A DNA stretch of 64,000 nt from Clytia hemisphaerica (Eukaryota > Cnidaria > Hydrozoa > Leptothecata > Clytiidae). The position numbers and the translations under genes were made by a program. A model generated the notes under the pieces. The model ran no database searches. It was not told where the DNA came from and worked only from the letters and a program-made list of their open reading frames with translations. Every line of letters begins with the position of its first letter. Position 1 is the first letter of the stretch. Below are positions 1 through 12,289 of the stretch, in pieces. The stretch covers positions 186,001-250,000 of the forward strand of contig CACVBU010000378.1 in assembly GCA_902728285.1 (NCBI GenBank), read 5' to 3'.

Positions 1-1977
1 GGTTATAAGTCTTTGATAAAAATTAACATTTTCAACCGCGCTCTGCTGTCTTTTTTGGCTCAAAGTTTATTGGTATTCGAGAAATTCTACAGAATTGTCG
101 AGCGCGTGTTTGTTTACAATTCGAAAGTTCAAAGTCCACGGAGAGTGACAATCTGCCAGCTCTCCGGCATACAGGATATTTTCGATTCATTCGTACGGCA
201 AACGAGAATTTTGAAAAAAAAAATTGATAAAAAATTAAAACTTTGTCTTGAGAACCTTCGTGCCAAGTTTCAATGTTATAGCATTAATAGAAGTAAAGTT
301 ATTGCAAAAAATGTATTTTTCGACATAACCCCCGGATTTTCACTTTTAAACCTATTTAACCATGATTTTTACAAAAATCCTCGGATATCGTTCCATAAAA
401 AGGGTCATTTTCAGGAGATAGAAAATTTCATATCTCGAGAACGGCTTGGCCGATTTTGATGAATGACCCCTCATTTTTTTTCTTTTTTGATGCTCTTTCC
501 AATGAGCATGGTTTCAATGCGCTAAAAACAATTTGAAAAAATCATTGCGGTCCCAGGAGCTTAAAGAGCACTAGTTGTTTTTTGAAATCTTAAATTTGTG
601 ACTTGTTCTCTAAATTTTATTCAAAGTTAATCGAGCCTCACGTTCTTATAAATAGTAAGCGCCTATGGTTAGTGAAGTGTAAAAGAGGCGTTATCTGTAT
701 AAAAATTACGATGAGCTACAAAACGCCTAAAGATTGATCACGCTTTAGCTATCAGCCAATCAAATCCAAGCTCTGTATCATGATAAACTAATAGACTTCA
801 AGATATTGATCTTTGCATGATGTGCCCCCAAACCATCATTATATAACGAACTGTGGCGGCCTAAGAAAGAGTTTTTTTATGATATCATGCAATGACAAGG
901 TTTGGTTGGATATGATCACGGAATTTTTATCACGATTCCTACTTTATAATGTGAAAAAGATTTTCATTACTTAGATCAGGTTCTAGTTTGAGTTAAGATC
1001 AATAGTGGTTTAAAACATGTGAATAACTAAGCCATTTGTACGGCGAATTTTATTGGAAGATAATCAAATGGTTTGAGATATTGAACCTATAGATTCCTTT
1101 TCCCAAATTTTTTATAGAGACTTTTTCCAAACAAGATGAAAATTTGCAACCTCTGAAGAAACTAGGTTCTTACAACACGGTTCTTACGTTGGAATTCTAT
1201 TGTTTGTCTGATAAAAGTCAAGAACTTGAAACTGAAATATCTCAACTTTGGCAAATACAATCAAGGTCATAATATTTGAGAAAAAAGGGAAATCCACCGG
1301 GAAGTTTTTGAACCACAATCGATTTGGAAGTGCTCTAAAGTAGGTTGGAAGGGTAGAGTTTTAGCTCTGAGTTTTAACACGAGACTTAAGACTAGACCTT
1401 AGGATCTCAGGATCCAAAAGTTCAAAAATAGTCCAATAAGACTCAGAATATAGCCTGGAAGTCTGCCAACCCCTCCATAATTGAAATATTCGATTAGATT
1501 AAAAAGATAGCCAAAAATCGACTTTCTCGCCAGAACTTTAAATCTTGAAAAACGTTAAAATAACCAAAATTCTCAATATATTATGACCTTAATTGTAGTT
1601 AGAAGGAAAAATCTTTTGCTCAGAACCATCGGCTGAATCTACATCCAAAATAAAAAGATTATTCCTTTGATACTTTCCATACCGCCCAAGCAAACTACAT
1701 GCTTTTGTTGTTATTTCTTTCGGTTGCCGTAATCTTGACAAAAACTTTTAATAAAATAACTTTTAATCCCTTAAAAATTTAATATTAGGTCCATGGAAAT
1801 TCAAAAATTCTCCCTTCGATATAAACGAGTTTAGCATTTCACCTTGGTCATCCAACCCATCCAACTCTGGAAACACGTTCATCCACCCCCACATGAATAT
1901 AAAATGCAATGACCCACTTTCGCAATTTCTATTTTTGTTTCTTTTTTTTGAATAGCTTGAGATTTTTTACAATAAAT
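1..1977. other. no gene seen; transposon-like AT-rich DNA
   Basis: A reading frame is open from the left edge to 459 but has no ATG near its beginning and no recognisable domain. Its 3' end reads into AT-rich sequence that looks like repeat debris. An imperfect 30 bp inverted repeat links 1253-1282 with 1570-1600 (shared core AAGGTCATAATAT) and may be an eroded MITE. Nothing else was supported. Confidence 0.5.
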
Positions 1978-2215
1978 GAGGCCCCCCCAGCGGCACCCCT
2001 AATCACGCCATCACGCAAAAAAATTTTCTCCATCACGCATCACGAAAATCGCTAAAATTTGTCATCACGCAAAAAATAGCGAATAATAGCCCAAATCACG
2101 CATCACGCCAAAATCTTAATCACGCCATCACGCCAAAAAAAAATCTCTAATCACGCCATCACGCAAGAAAAAAGTCCCAACCACGCCATCACGCAAACCG
2201 CTGGGGGGGGGCCTC
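1978..2215. mobile_element. TIR element with CATCACGC repeat interior
   Basis: Terminal inverted repeats GAGGCCCCCCCAGCGG (left) and CCGCTGGGGGGGGGCCTC (right) bound 238 bp. ATAAAT flanks both ends (1972-1977 and 2216-2221), read as a 6 bp target-site duplication. The interior is almost entirely short direct repeats built on ATCACGC / CCATCACGC separated by A-runs, about a dozen copies. There is no coding capacity. Superfamily unknown; non-autonomous. Confidence 0.75.
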
Positions 2216-3170
2216 ATAAATGATATGAATTTCATGGTTCCCATTGGCTCATTTCTTACAGCTGTGGCGTAAAAGCAAAATCCAACTTCCATTATGGCAG
2301 GTTATGGCTGAATAAAGAAACAAAATGCAGAAAAGGTGAACTTTGACTAGTAATGTCAAATCGTTAAGGTCTCTCTTGAAAATCAAAAGAAAAGGTTCTT
2401 GCTATTTTCGGGAGGCTACTTAGCAAAGCTTTCCAACGACAACGATGCTAAAATTACTCTCCTGACTGTCCAAAAAAATCCACTAAGTAAGTTTTTTTAA
2501 GACCCTCGAATCAAAGACATTGGTTGAAATTCAAGGAAAGCCTAACATGTGATTCTCACAGCGCCAAATATAGAAATTTTGACGGGAATTTGCTTTGGCT
2601 AATGGATGGAAAATCAAATTTGTTGGGAATTTGAAGGATATTGTCAGCCAAAAAATGTTATTTAATATCTAAAAACCGGTTTTAAGGTCTAAAATAAAAT
2701 AAATTTTCTGATGGAAGTAATGGAAGAAAAAACTAATTTTGGTGGAAATTCTTTTGTTCAAATCCATCAAATATGCCGAATTCTTCCTTTAAGGGATAAC
2801 AATTAGGAAGCTACGAACTGACTATTCTCACGTAGAATAAAAAGGGAAAATTGCATAATCTAAAAAAAAAAATCCACTATTGCAAAAAAAACCATAACCT
2901 TAATGAAAAATAAAATCAAAAATTTCAACACGTATATCGTTTATGAGATGCTGATTTTTGGCGTCGGTCATGGCGTCGGTCCCCTAGAACTAAAAACATT
3001 TGATCTCTAGCATTCATCTCTAGTTTGATATTCTTTGAATATATTTCACGAAAAACTCGTGTGATTCTAGAAATCGACAAATTATGTTTTTTGAAGCTGA
3101 GCAAAGTTCTTCTTTCTTGTCGATTGAGCATTGTCAATCAAAGTTTTTGACAATTTAACCCCTTTGCATT
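2216..3170. other. no feature recognised
   Basis: AT-rich DNA with short frames only and no repeat I could pair elsewhere in the window. Confidence 0.5.
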
Positions 3171-3350
3171 TGAGGGATCCCACCAACACAAGAAAAAAGT
3201 GTGTGTCCCATGGTTTCTTTTTTTGTTTCATGGGACAAAAGTCAGATTTCACTTTTATTGGTGGAACCACGAGAATGCGTTTCAGGTTGGTGGGATGGAG
3301 CATGTTGCATTGCACCAACGCGAAAAAACTTCTCAGGTCCCAAAGCCTTA
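3171..3350 (+). mobile_element. half copy of the 23.8 kb MITE family
   Basis: This stretch repeats the right half of the inverted-repeat element at 23841-24138. It has the CCCACCAACACAAG block, the GTCCCATGGTTTC segment and the end GCACCAACGCGAAAAAA followed by GTCCCAAAGCCTTAA. The matching left arm is absent, so it is a truncated copy. Confidence 0.65.
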
Positions 3351-3939
3351 AACCTGGGAAGGTCTTTTTTCATAAATCTTTATAACGAGTTATACCATAG
3401 AGTTTATTTCTTAATTAATTCAGAAAAATTGTGTGATTCGAACGAAATTCTCGTCCCCTGAAAATTCGAATTACAACTGATAAATTTTCGTTCACATGTC
3501 CGACGGACTGTGAAATTTTAAGCAGAAAGGGCCGTCTCGGGGGCACGATTTTTACTAAGCCGAAACGAATAGTGAAAAAACAACAACAGAAAATCTAGAG
3601 GAGAGGATTTGCATCATAATTTTCATTACGAGTAACGTGAAAGCGAGGTAAAAAAAATCCACCCACATTTTATGGTCTTCATCTTATCCCCCGCAATTTA
3701 TCTTCAGTTAGAAAAGTTATAAAACGAGGTATGAAACGAGAAACAAAGGCTTATATGGAACTAACTGCTAGGTTATATAAGTAAAAGTAAAATCAAAACA
3801 GACAGAAGCAAGGGAACGCCTTTAGACTATTTTACTGCAAGGTTGCAATAAAAGTATTTAAAGTTATAAAGCGAAAAACCGCAAACGAAACTTTTTCTAC
3901 ATATTTTCATATCAAAGGTTTGAAATAAAAATTTATTTG
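3351..3939. other. no feature recognised
   Basis: AT-rich sequence with no convincing frame, RNA gene or pairable repeat. Confidence 0.5.
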
Positions 3940-3941
3940 TA

Positions 3942-4979
3942 GAGTCTCCATAATTCGAACGCTAAGGGGAAAGAAAATCGTTCGAATTAAGGGCTCTGAC
4001 CATAGTGAGTTTTTAATATTTGTCACTTACAAAATATAAAGTTCTACTGCATGGCATGTTATGTTATACATTTTCTGTTAGGCCAATTATCCTTGAGTCT
4101 GAAAATTTAAGAATCGCAATGGAAAAAATTTGATGAAGAAGAAAATGAAGACTTTTGCAAAGAAGAGTATTTCAACTTTGAAGAGCTTAGTTTGGTCGAA
4201 GAAGAAATATTTTGAAATTTTTTTTTGCGGTAGATGGTGTATCTTTTACCAAACTAAAATAAACTTTTCGGAAAATTTTTCTAAAAGCTTATTTGCTTCA
4301 AAATCTTAAAAATAGTGCTTTTTGACCAATTTTCTATCCCAATTTTTCATAGAAAAACAGCCATAACTTTTGATGCTTTAATTTAGAAAAATCTTCCGAA
4401 AAATTCAAAACAGTTCAATTCTTTGCGGACAGTTTGAAAAAAATTCGAAACAAAAAGGCTAATTACCCATTAAAACTTCAATTCTTTGTTAAAAGTGTTA
4501 AAGAACCTAAAACATAACTTTCGAACTTTTATGTTCAAATACTAAAATCAATTTTACGACTATGGTGAGTTGCGGAGGTTTTTAAGTTGGTTAAATTTCT
4601 CACTGCTTTGCGAATGAGCGGAATAAAAAAGTACATTATTTTATTTATATGGGGTGTAAGGTTTTAGATAAAGTCAAAAACAATTTGTCATAGCAATTTT
4701 TGAGCATCAACTTTAACTACTTAATCGAGTTTCTATTAAATCAAATACCAAGCTGAAACAACAATTTATTCTATCTATCGAGAGTTCGAGTTCTAAATTA
4801 TCCTAACATTCTCTCAAGGGACCAACAAAACCGTTCGAGTTAAGAGGACATTCGAGTTAAAGAGGTTCGAGTTGTAGAGGTTTTTCTATAAGAGTCTCTT
4901 AGTAAATCTTAACGGCGCTGACAAATCTGTTCGAATTAAGGAGACATTCAAATAATAGAGATTCGAGTAATGGAGACTC
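3942..4979. mobile_element. pogo/Tigger-like non-autonomous element
   Basis: The left end TAGAGTCTCCATAATTCGAA and right end ATGGAGACTCTA are inverted repeats with TA at both outer edges. Subterminal motifs of the type GTTCGAATTAAGG recur inside both ends. Such 'gag-tctc / ttcgaa' termini and a TA target are usual for Tc1/mariner-pogo derivatives (family knowledge). No transposase frame survives in about 1.04 kb. Fragments of similar termini occur at 10405-10470 and 24745-24880. Confidence 0.7.
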
Positions 4980-4983
4980 TACT

Positions 4984-5594
4984 GTCTTGGTAGTCTAGAT
5001 CTAGACTACTAATTTAAAACTTTATACTAGAATGCTACTAAACATACTTCAAACTATTAAAGAGGGACGCGCTCCAGAGAGAGAGGAAGAATTAGCTCTC
5101 TCGTACGCGGGTTTTTTTATGGCAGACTTACTCTTTTTCGGCTTTGTGGCAGAGTTACCCTTACAAAATGGTTAGGAAATCGAGACTTACTGTCTTGGAG
5201 AATTGCATTAAAATGAAGAAATACATTTTTTCTTTCTAGAAATGAAAATCTGTAATGTGCTATTATTGTTGCCATTGTCTTTCCAATTTATGCAACTTTT
5301 TATCAAGAAATTTGATCCGTTAATGGATCCCAAAAGATAATTCTTCACTACCAGAAGGTGCAAATTGCATTGAAAGGGGAAAACCTTCCTTCCTCTCTAA
5401 TACAATAAGAAGGGGAAGTTTTATAGAGGCGCCCACTAGTGTTTTTTCAAAATATTCATTTTCAGAAGCGAGGTGGGGTAGGGGACAGGAAGGTTTTACC
5501 CCGTAGCCGCAGTTTATTTTGGGTTGCATAAAGGAAAAGGAAATTTTCCTTTTTTATCTCGACAATAAATAAGAATGTCGGAAAATTTTCAATC
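4984..5594. other. no gene seen
   Basis: Intergenic DNA. A minus-strand frame at 5320-5529 lacks support from splice sites or homology. Confidence 0.45.
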
Positions 5595-6451
5595 GCCAAC
5601 CACGCTTTTGGTCGTTAGTAACAGTTCATAAAAGACAATTTTAAAGAATTTTATCGCTATTTCCAAAGTGAGGAAAGAAGGTTCTAAAACATGACCGAAG
5701 CTGGTAGCTTTTGTTCAGTAGTTGATATGATACAGTCAAAAAGATCAAAACTCACTGTCAAATATTGGCATGTTCGACAGTTTTGTGCCTCCCCTCTCAA
5801 CAGGGCAACACCAGAAAGACTCTGACACCGATTGGGCAAACATAGATAATGATATTTTTCTCCCATTTACGGACTGCCCATTATTTTAAACAGAATTAAA
5901 GATAGCACGACCTTATTGGTCACAAGGCAAGAAGATATAGGAACATTTTTACGAAAGTAATAAACCGCTGAAACGAAGCACTTTTTGAATATTTTTTCTC
6001 GCCTAGAACAAAGTCGAAATACCCGGTTTTGCAAAAGTCTAATTTTTCATATCCCAATATTTCTAAAAGTGTTTGAAGCTTAGCTGTTTTATTATTGTTT
6101 TGGCGACTTGAGCCTCAAATTGTCCTGGTCATACTCTAAAATTATAGGGCAAAATTGAAGTATTTTTACTATTTCGATCCTAAATATGATCGTGTTTTTC
6201 TTCCGGAGGAGGGTTAGCGAGCACCTCACCAAAAACCGCGATTTTTCATTCCGTTTCTTGGTGAGTTCCACTTTGATGATTTTTCTTTCCAAGTGTATTG
6301 ACGCAAGTTCGATTTTTCTGATACTGCAGGAGCTTCGAAAGTGACGTCAAAAAATCGAATGTTTAGAGCCCGAAAACCTTACCGTGAGTATCACAGCGCG
6401 AACAAATTCTCTTTGAAAACTTGACCTCTGATACTCAGGGTACGAAAACCT
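5595..6451. repeat. dispersed repeat, copy 1
   Basis: Two blocks are near-identical to 21315-21483 and 22150-22460, in the same order and orientation: the block containing GGTCGTTAGTAACAGTTCAT, and the block containing GAAACGAAGCACTTTTTGAA. The two copies differ mainly because copy 2 holds a cluster of 155 bp repeats between the blocks. Interrupted on the right by the element at 6452. No coding capacity recognised. Confidence 0.7.
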
Positions 6452-7253
6452 GGGTTGGTCTAAAAAGCAGGGTAGCCAATGGGGTAGCCAATTGGGCTAG
6501 GTTATGGGGTACCTCTTTTTGCCTAAACTTTTGAAATCTGAAACCTGTTTTCATGTTGAAATAACTATTACAACATCTTGTTAATGATTCCATGTAATAA
6601 AATTTAAGATTCCTTTCGAACTTCAGCCACAATAGCCTTTTTTCCAAAGGTACTGAACTTTGTTACTTCTCAAGAGACCTGGCACCATTTTGTCTTCCTT
6701 CTTGGCTTCGTTTGAAAATTTACAGACCCAAATAAAAAATATATACAAAACAGTTTTTAATATTTTAGATTTAGATTTTATTTATGTTTTTAATTGTTAT
6801 TTCCGTGAAGCTGTAATTCGATGATAATAGCTTTGGAATCGCCTTTGGGCCATATGATCTCTAATCTTGTCATATCTTAACAATTCTTTGTTATTGAATA
6901 TATTGTTTAATTTAAATCATGTTTAGATGTTTCAAACAATTAATTCCTTTCAAAATTTTTAAATAAGGCAGCTTATAATAGGTACAAAAGGTCTTTTGAA
7001 ATAGCTCTATTATAATAAAGCTCTATTTCTTACTCCTCGTGCATTAACACGTGGTAATTTATATCTTTGTTTATCTTTGGAATCATACATGATCAATCTA
7101 AGTATCAATCAGATTCATGCTCCCTGGTCAGTAAAATGTGGTTCTATGCATTCATTTTCGGTATTTCTATTCTGGTCTGTAAAATATTTAGGCACCCCAC
7201 AACCTAGCCCAATTGGCTACCCCAATTGGCTACCCTGCTTTTTAGACCAACCC
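6452..7253. mobile_element. Mutator-like (MULE) non-autonomous element
   Basis: Long inverted repeats begin GGGTTGGTCTAAAAAGCAGG and end CTGCTTTTTAGACCAACCC, with pairing over about 65 bp. The 9 bp CGAAAACCT lies immediately outside both ends (6443-6451 and 7254-7262), an exact target-site duplication. Long TIRs with 9 bp TSDs are typical of Mutator-like elements (family knowledge). No transposase is encoded in 802 bp. Confidence 0.8.
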
Positions 7254-7639
7254 CGAAAACCTGGGCTCAAAACATTCGAAAAAGTCGAAAAGTGGAATAG
7301 ACGTTAATTGCGTAGAAAAAAAACGGGTGGCGTCTAGTATAGGCTAGAGTATGGTGAAATTTGACTTTACTGTATTTTCCTGCTATTTGTTTTAATCTAT
7401 TGCTCTAACTTTCAAGGCGACATTAAATCTGGCAAAGTCGCAATATATGAAGCCTCCAAATCGTCGGATTTTTCAACATCCGTCACACTGAAACGACGTT
7501 TGCAATGTTAGCTGCGAGGTATTACATCCATGGTGATGTTACAACAAGACGGTTGCATATTATTATGAAGATTATAGCTATTACGAAAAAAAGAATACTT
7601 TAGTCCTTCTCCTTGTTCGTCTATCAAACCAAAATTACG

Positions 7640-8340
7640 GACGGTGACATATATATATATATAGTTCACGACAATCCTGTCGTCCTTGTCATCGACCCTC
7701 TGACGGACGGTGACATATACATAGTTCACGAAAATCATGTCATCCTTGTCATCGACCCTCTGACAGACGGTGACATAATATACATAGTTCACGAAAATCC
7801 TGTCGTCCTTGTCATCAACCCTCTGACAGACGGTGACATAATATACATAGTTCACGAAAATCCTGTCGTCCTTGTCATCGACCCTCTGACGGACGGTGAC
7901 ATATACATAGTTCACGAAAACCATGTCGTCTTTGTCATCGACCCTCTTGACGGACGGTGACATATAGTTCACGAAAATCCTGTCGTCCTTGTCATCGACC
8001 CTCTGACGGACGGTGACATATAGTTCACGAAAATCCTGTCGTCCTTGTCATCGACCCTCTGACGGACGGTGACATATAGTTCACGAAAATCCTGTCGTCC
8101 TTGTCATCGACCCTCTGACGGACGGTGACATAGTTCACTAAAAATCCTGTCGTCCTTGTCATCGACCCTCTGACGGACGGTGACATATAGTTCACGAAAA
8201 TTCTGTCGTCCTTGTCATCGCACTTCTACACCCTTCCCACCCAATACGCCCTTAGAGTACAAAACACCCTTCTGACGGTGACGGTAACATATATATAGTT
8301 CACGAAAATCCTGTCGTCCTTGTCATCGACCCTTTCACGG
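7640..8340. repeat. minisatellite, 56-62 bp unit
   Basis: About a dozen tandem copies of a unit containing CCTGTCGTCCTTGTCATCGA and GACGGACGGTGACATATA. Copies differ by short AT insertions after GACATA. Both strands stay open for stretches because the unit lacks stops, so the frames here are not evidence of a protein. Confidence 0.85.
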
Positions 8341-8637
8341 TGACCTCGTGACAAAAATGTGAAAGTTTCGGAATTAAATGTTCAGTGAATCGGGAAATTA
8401 TTTCCCGCGTAAATTCTTGCATAAGCCGTTTTATCTCTGTTATATTACGCCACGCAAACCTATCAGGCAGTATTTGCGGTATATAGATTCTAATTAGCTC
8501 CGTAGTAATTAGCGCACTTGTTTTATGCAATCTAAATAACGGAGATAATTAAAAGGCTCGTGAAAGTTGTTGAAAGTTTCTACTGCAAGTGCAAGCAGCA
8601 GACAATTCTTGATGTTATAAACTAAAATTATATATGA

Positions 8638-8790
8638 AATTTATGGTTCTTCATTGATATCATTCCATTCAAACTACAGTACCACACTCGTGATGTTGTT
8701 GAAAACAAACCTCCTTTCACTAGAATCACTTTTGAGGTTAAACATTTGGTTTGGAAGATGGATGTGTTTTTGTGTGGACAAGAAAAATAA
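8638..8790 (+). pseudogene. unrecognised coding-like exon
   Basis: An open stretch ends in TAA at 8788 and reads like protein in one frame. The residues QYHTRDVVENKPPFTRITFE follow a possible acceptor (CTACAG just before TACCAC), then come charged and aromatic residues to the stop. No ATG and no donor partner were found. Lies between the arms of the large inverted repeat, so it may be a transposon-gene remnant. Family not recognised. Confidence 0.25.
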
Positions 8791-9046
8791 GATAGATTAG
8801 AGAAGAAGAAGTTTATTATTGTTTCAATTACTCTTAATCTATGATAACAGTTGATAGCATGTCCCAACTAAGATCACTCACTGCATTGTATTAATTGCCA
8901 GATCAAGTTATATACCATGAATTTCTACCATGATTTGAAGTGAAGCAAAAGAACATTTATCACCTTTAAGCAAGATTTGATTGATGATTCACCGTTCCAA
9001 GACGAGTAATTTTGTGTAACCATTGCGAGTATTGACTTAAAATTTC

Positions 9047-9391
9047 TTGAACAAAACATACAACTGTCAGCTGCTGTTTGGCAGCCAGTTTGTTTCTTTT
9101 ATTTCGGGCTCACTTTCTGGGCCATTTCAAGATATTGTCCAGTTGCCAACTGCAATTATTGGAGTCTATGCCCGGCTGAACAACTGTCTCTATGTAGGTC
9201 ACTACTGGCATCTAGTCAAAAGTGAAAGTGGCGTTACGTATTCTTTGTTCTTTCTCCTGGAATGGCCCTTTGGATTATTATTGCTGTTTCCAATGAAACA
9301 TGGAGTTATCAAGATATTTGCTGGAGTTTTAATTACACAACGTGACATTGCAACTACATTAAAAGAAGAAATTTTGGCGAGAATTCAATAA
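9047..9391 (+). pseudogene. unrecognised 114-codon open frame
   Basis: Open for 114 codons but begins at TTG, not ATG. The protein is hydrophobic in the middle and right half (LLEWPFGLLLLFP) with a charged tail ending EEILARIQ. I do not recognise it. Position between the inverted arms and lack of a start suggest a decayed element gene or an internal exon. Confidence 0.25.
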
Positions 9392-9427
9392 TTGGCGGAT
9401 GGCCGAAAAAGTTTTTTCAGAGGGAAT

Positions 9428-10080
9428 TTAATATTTGGTGGTTACTAAGGCGGCAATCACAAATATCTTCGTATTGCGTCGCTCAACCGACTCTCGAAAA
9501 TAGACTTTTTTTCAAAGAGGCAACCCTGTTAAATAATTATGTAGTCCAGCCATACAAACAATGATACAGCAATGCATAATTACTGTTTCATGCATATTGT
9601 GATGATTATGCATGGGTGTATCATTGTTTTTCTGCTGGACTACATAATTATTCAACAGGGTGGCCTCTTTGATAAAAGGTCTATTCAATAGAATTGAGTC
9701 AGTGAGTCGGTAAATTTGTCAGACTTTTTCTGTCAATGACGTTTTTTCGTTTAAAAATTTTATTATTGCCAATTTTTTGCGAGCGATTTCTAGCGCATTC
9801 GCAGCATTTTGACTTTGTTTATATCATTGCATGCGCCATTTTGGGTCGGAGGTCACAGTGTTCAAAGGTCATAATTTGAAACCATCCATAACACATGGTT
9901 GTTTTGGCTGCTGGCTGGCTGGCAGTTTCCTTCAAGAATACACTCCAAAAATGGATGATGAATGGATGAAAACCCGAAAAATTTTTACGACTGACTGACC
10001 GACCGACTCAATTTTTAGACCCAACCAGGACGCGAAATGAAGATATTTGTGATTGCCACCTAACTTGATAATTAAATTTA
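9428..10080. mobile_element. inverted-repeat element with nested MITE
   Basis: Left arm 9428-9481 and right arm 10030-10078 share GGCAATCACAAATATCTTC in inverted orientation. Within it, 9499-9685 is a second palindromic element with ends AATAGAC..TTTCAAAGAGG and its complement, long arms containing AATTATGTAGTCCAGC, and a short loop. The inner MITE therefore inserted into the outer one. TA dinucleotides sit at the inner ends. Confidence 0.65.
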
Positions 10081-10894
10081 GCCGGAATTTAATTTGGTGG
10101 ATTGGGCCAAAATCATCCAAATTTAACTTTTACTGCCATCCGCCGCCAAATTTAGATTATTGTTTTCTTCCCCCAAATGTTATCTATTTCAAGGCAAATA
10201 AATTCCCGTCAAATTTAATTTTTCAAGCTTGCAGCCATATTAAATTCCCTTAAAAAATTTTACTGTTAAGATTACTTCAACTTCATTATTAGATTTACTA
10301 TAATAATTTATTGAAACTTTCTAGCAGCAATTTTTTATTGTACAAACAAGAAACATTCATTGATATAAGTTAAACATGAAGTTAAACATGATATGATTTT
10401 AAGTGACTGTCTTCAAACTCGAACCCTATAACTTGAATGTGTCCTTAACTTGAACAGTTTTTATCCCTTCAGAACAAATTTAGGCTATTTTCACCTATAT
10501 CCCTAATGTTAGTTTTAAAAAATGATAACTTTCTGAAAACCTTAAAGATTTTAGGGATGACAAAAATAATATTATATTACATTATTATTTGTTTCTGAAG
10601 AAGAATTTTTCAGGCTGATTCAAATCTCATTTTATCTTTTCTAACATTAACTTAAAATCAACTTCAGCCATTTTGACATTTTAATGCGAATCAAAAGCAC
10701 GTTGCTTTTTAACGATTTTGCACATTCGCAAATCAAGTGTTACACTGCTAAGCTTTTCGTCTTTTACTTTTTCAAACTTTTAAGCTATTCTATTCAGGCG
10801 ACCTTCTAGCGCAGCTGGTTTATTTTATCTTTAAAGAGAGCATATATTTTTATTTTTTATTTTGATGCGTAATATATACTTAATATACCACAAT
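10081..10894. other. no gene seen; AT-rich repeats
   Basis: Contains recurring CCGCCAAATTTA-type motifs near 10053-10250 and a fragment with TCGAAC / ACTTGAA motifs (10405-10470) resembling pogo-type termini. No gene signal. Confidence 0.45.
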
Positions 10895-11264
10895 ACACGT
10901 TTTTTTATTTGTTAGAACCTAGTTTATAAGAACATTTAGGCTGAAATTCGTCAAAAAATTAAGAACATCGTAAGAACATGCCCAGCCTCAGTTTGGAAAA
11001 AAAGTGACAAGAAACTACAATTTTTTCCTCTTTTCAAGCAGTTTTAACAAAACTTAGGGATGGATTTTCTAAAATCGAGAGTCAAATATTGTCCAAATTT
11101 TACCAACTTTAAGTGCTCTTTATTTTGCATGATGTTTTCGATTTAAAGTAGTCCGAAAAATTAAGAACGCATTTAAGAACATTTTAGGCTGAAAATTGCT
11201 AAAAAAAATAAGCACATCCAGGCTCAGCCAAATTTTAGGTGTTCTAATAAAAAAAAAAACGTGT
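10895..11264. mobile_element. MITE with ACACGTTTTTTT ends
   Basis: The left end ACACGTTTTTTTATT and right end AATAAAAAAAAAAACGTGT are inverted. The interior holds repeated TTAAGAACAT(TT)TAGGCT motifs, which recur at 13.6-14.9 kb and 29.8 kb. About 370 bp, non-coding. Confidence 0.6.
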
Positions 11265-11566
11265 AACCGCCTTGACACTTCGTTGTATTTCTAAGTCAGA
11301 AGGAAAAGTTTCACGATCAATAAGTAAGGTACCTTTGGTGCAAAAATTGTGATTACAAGTGATTACAAGCAAATTGTTTTCAAATGATATTGTATAATAA
11401 ACCTGACACGAAAATGGGAGACAAAAATTTCCACAAAAAAGTAGGGTACTTGTTTATTCTTAAAATATTCTTTCACCTTTGACTATTCATTAGGCGTAAC
11501 TTTTTCTCAGATTTCACTTTTAATACAAACGTAAGATCTAGAAGATATTCATATAAGAAGAGTGTA

Positions 11567-12176
11567 CAGTGGAACCTCTAATTAGTGGACACCATCGGGG
11601 AAAGGGTTAGTGTCCGCTAATTAGAAGTGTCCGCCTTTTAGAAACTTTTAATTTCGGAGCTCCAATTTTGAAATTAGGCCATTTCGGGGTGTCAAAAATA
11701 CAAAATTGGGGTCTAAAGTACTTATTTGCAGACACTAGGCCATAGAAGAACAAGAGAAAGGTTATTAAAACCCAACAATTTAGTTTTTAACAAATAAAAG
11801 AAAATCAGTGATTTATGATTTCTTTGGCCCACCTAAATTCGTTGAATGGGTCAAGGGAAAACTGGAAATTTGTAGAAATAATTTGAATAATAAGACTCAT
11901 AAGTGCTTTGAAATAAAATATCTAAAATTTTTTTTCGATTTTGGACGTCTATGACCCGTTTGATATTCAATGTCCGCTAATTGGGAGCTAAAATAGGGGT
12001 TTTGGCCATTTCGTGCGAAAAAATTGTCCTAATCAGAGGGTCCGCTAATTGAGTGTCTGCCTTTTAGAAACTTTTTTATGAGGATTTGACTAGGAAACGT
12101 CCGGGGAAATGAAACTGTCCGCTAATCAGAGGTGTCCGCCTTTTAGAGTGTCCGTTAATTGGAGGTTTTACTACTG
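11567..12176. mobile_element. pogo/Tigger-like MITE
   Basis: Ends CAGTGGAACCTCTAATTAG and the inverted GGAGGTTTTACTACTG, with TA outside both (11565-11566, 12177-12178). The interior repeats GTGTCCGCTAATTAG and CCGCCTTTTAGAAACTTTT near both ends. This terminal style is common in pogo/Tigger relatives (family knowledge). No transposase frame. Confidence 0.7.
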
Positions 12177-12289
12177 TACTTGGTGAGGCGAAGGCTGTGA
12201 TAGTGCGAATCGTGAATGTCAACTGTCCAGGGTGTTGGGTATGTTTTACTCTAACTACCTCTAAGGGCGTATTGGGTGGGAAGGGTGTA

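Noticed and set aside
13..459. 148-codon plus frame at the left edge
   Set aside because: Starts at TTG, shows no domain and ends in repeat-like sequence.
7508..7972. Repetitive protein with VDDKDD repeats
   Set aside because: Both strands are open across the minisatellite because the unit lacks stops; no start, splice site or flanking coding sequence.
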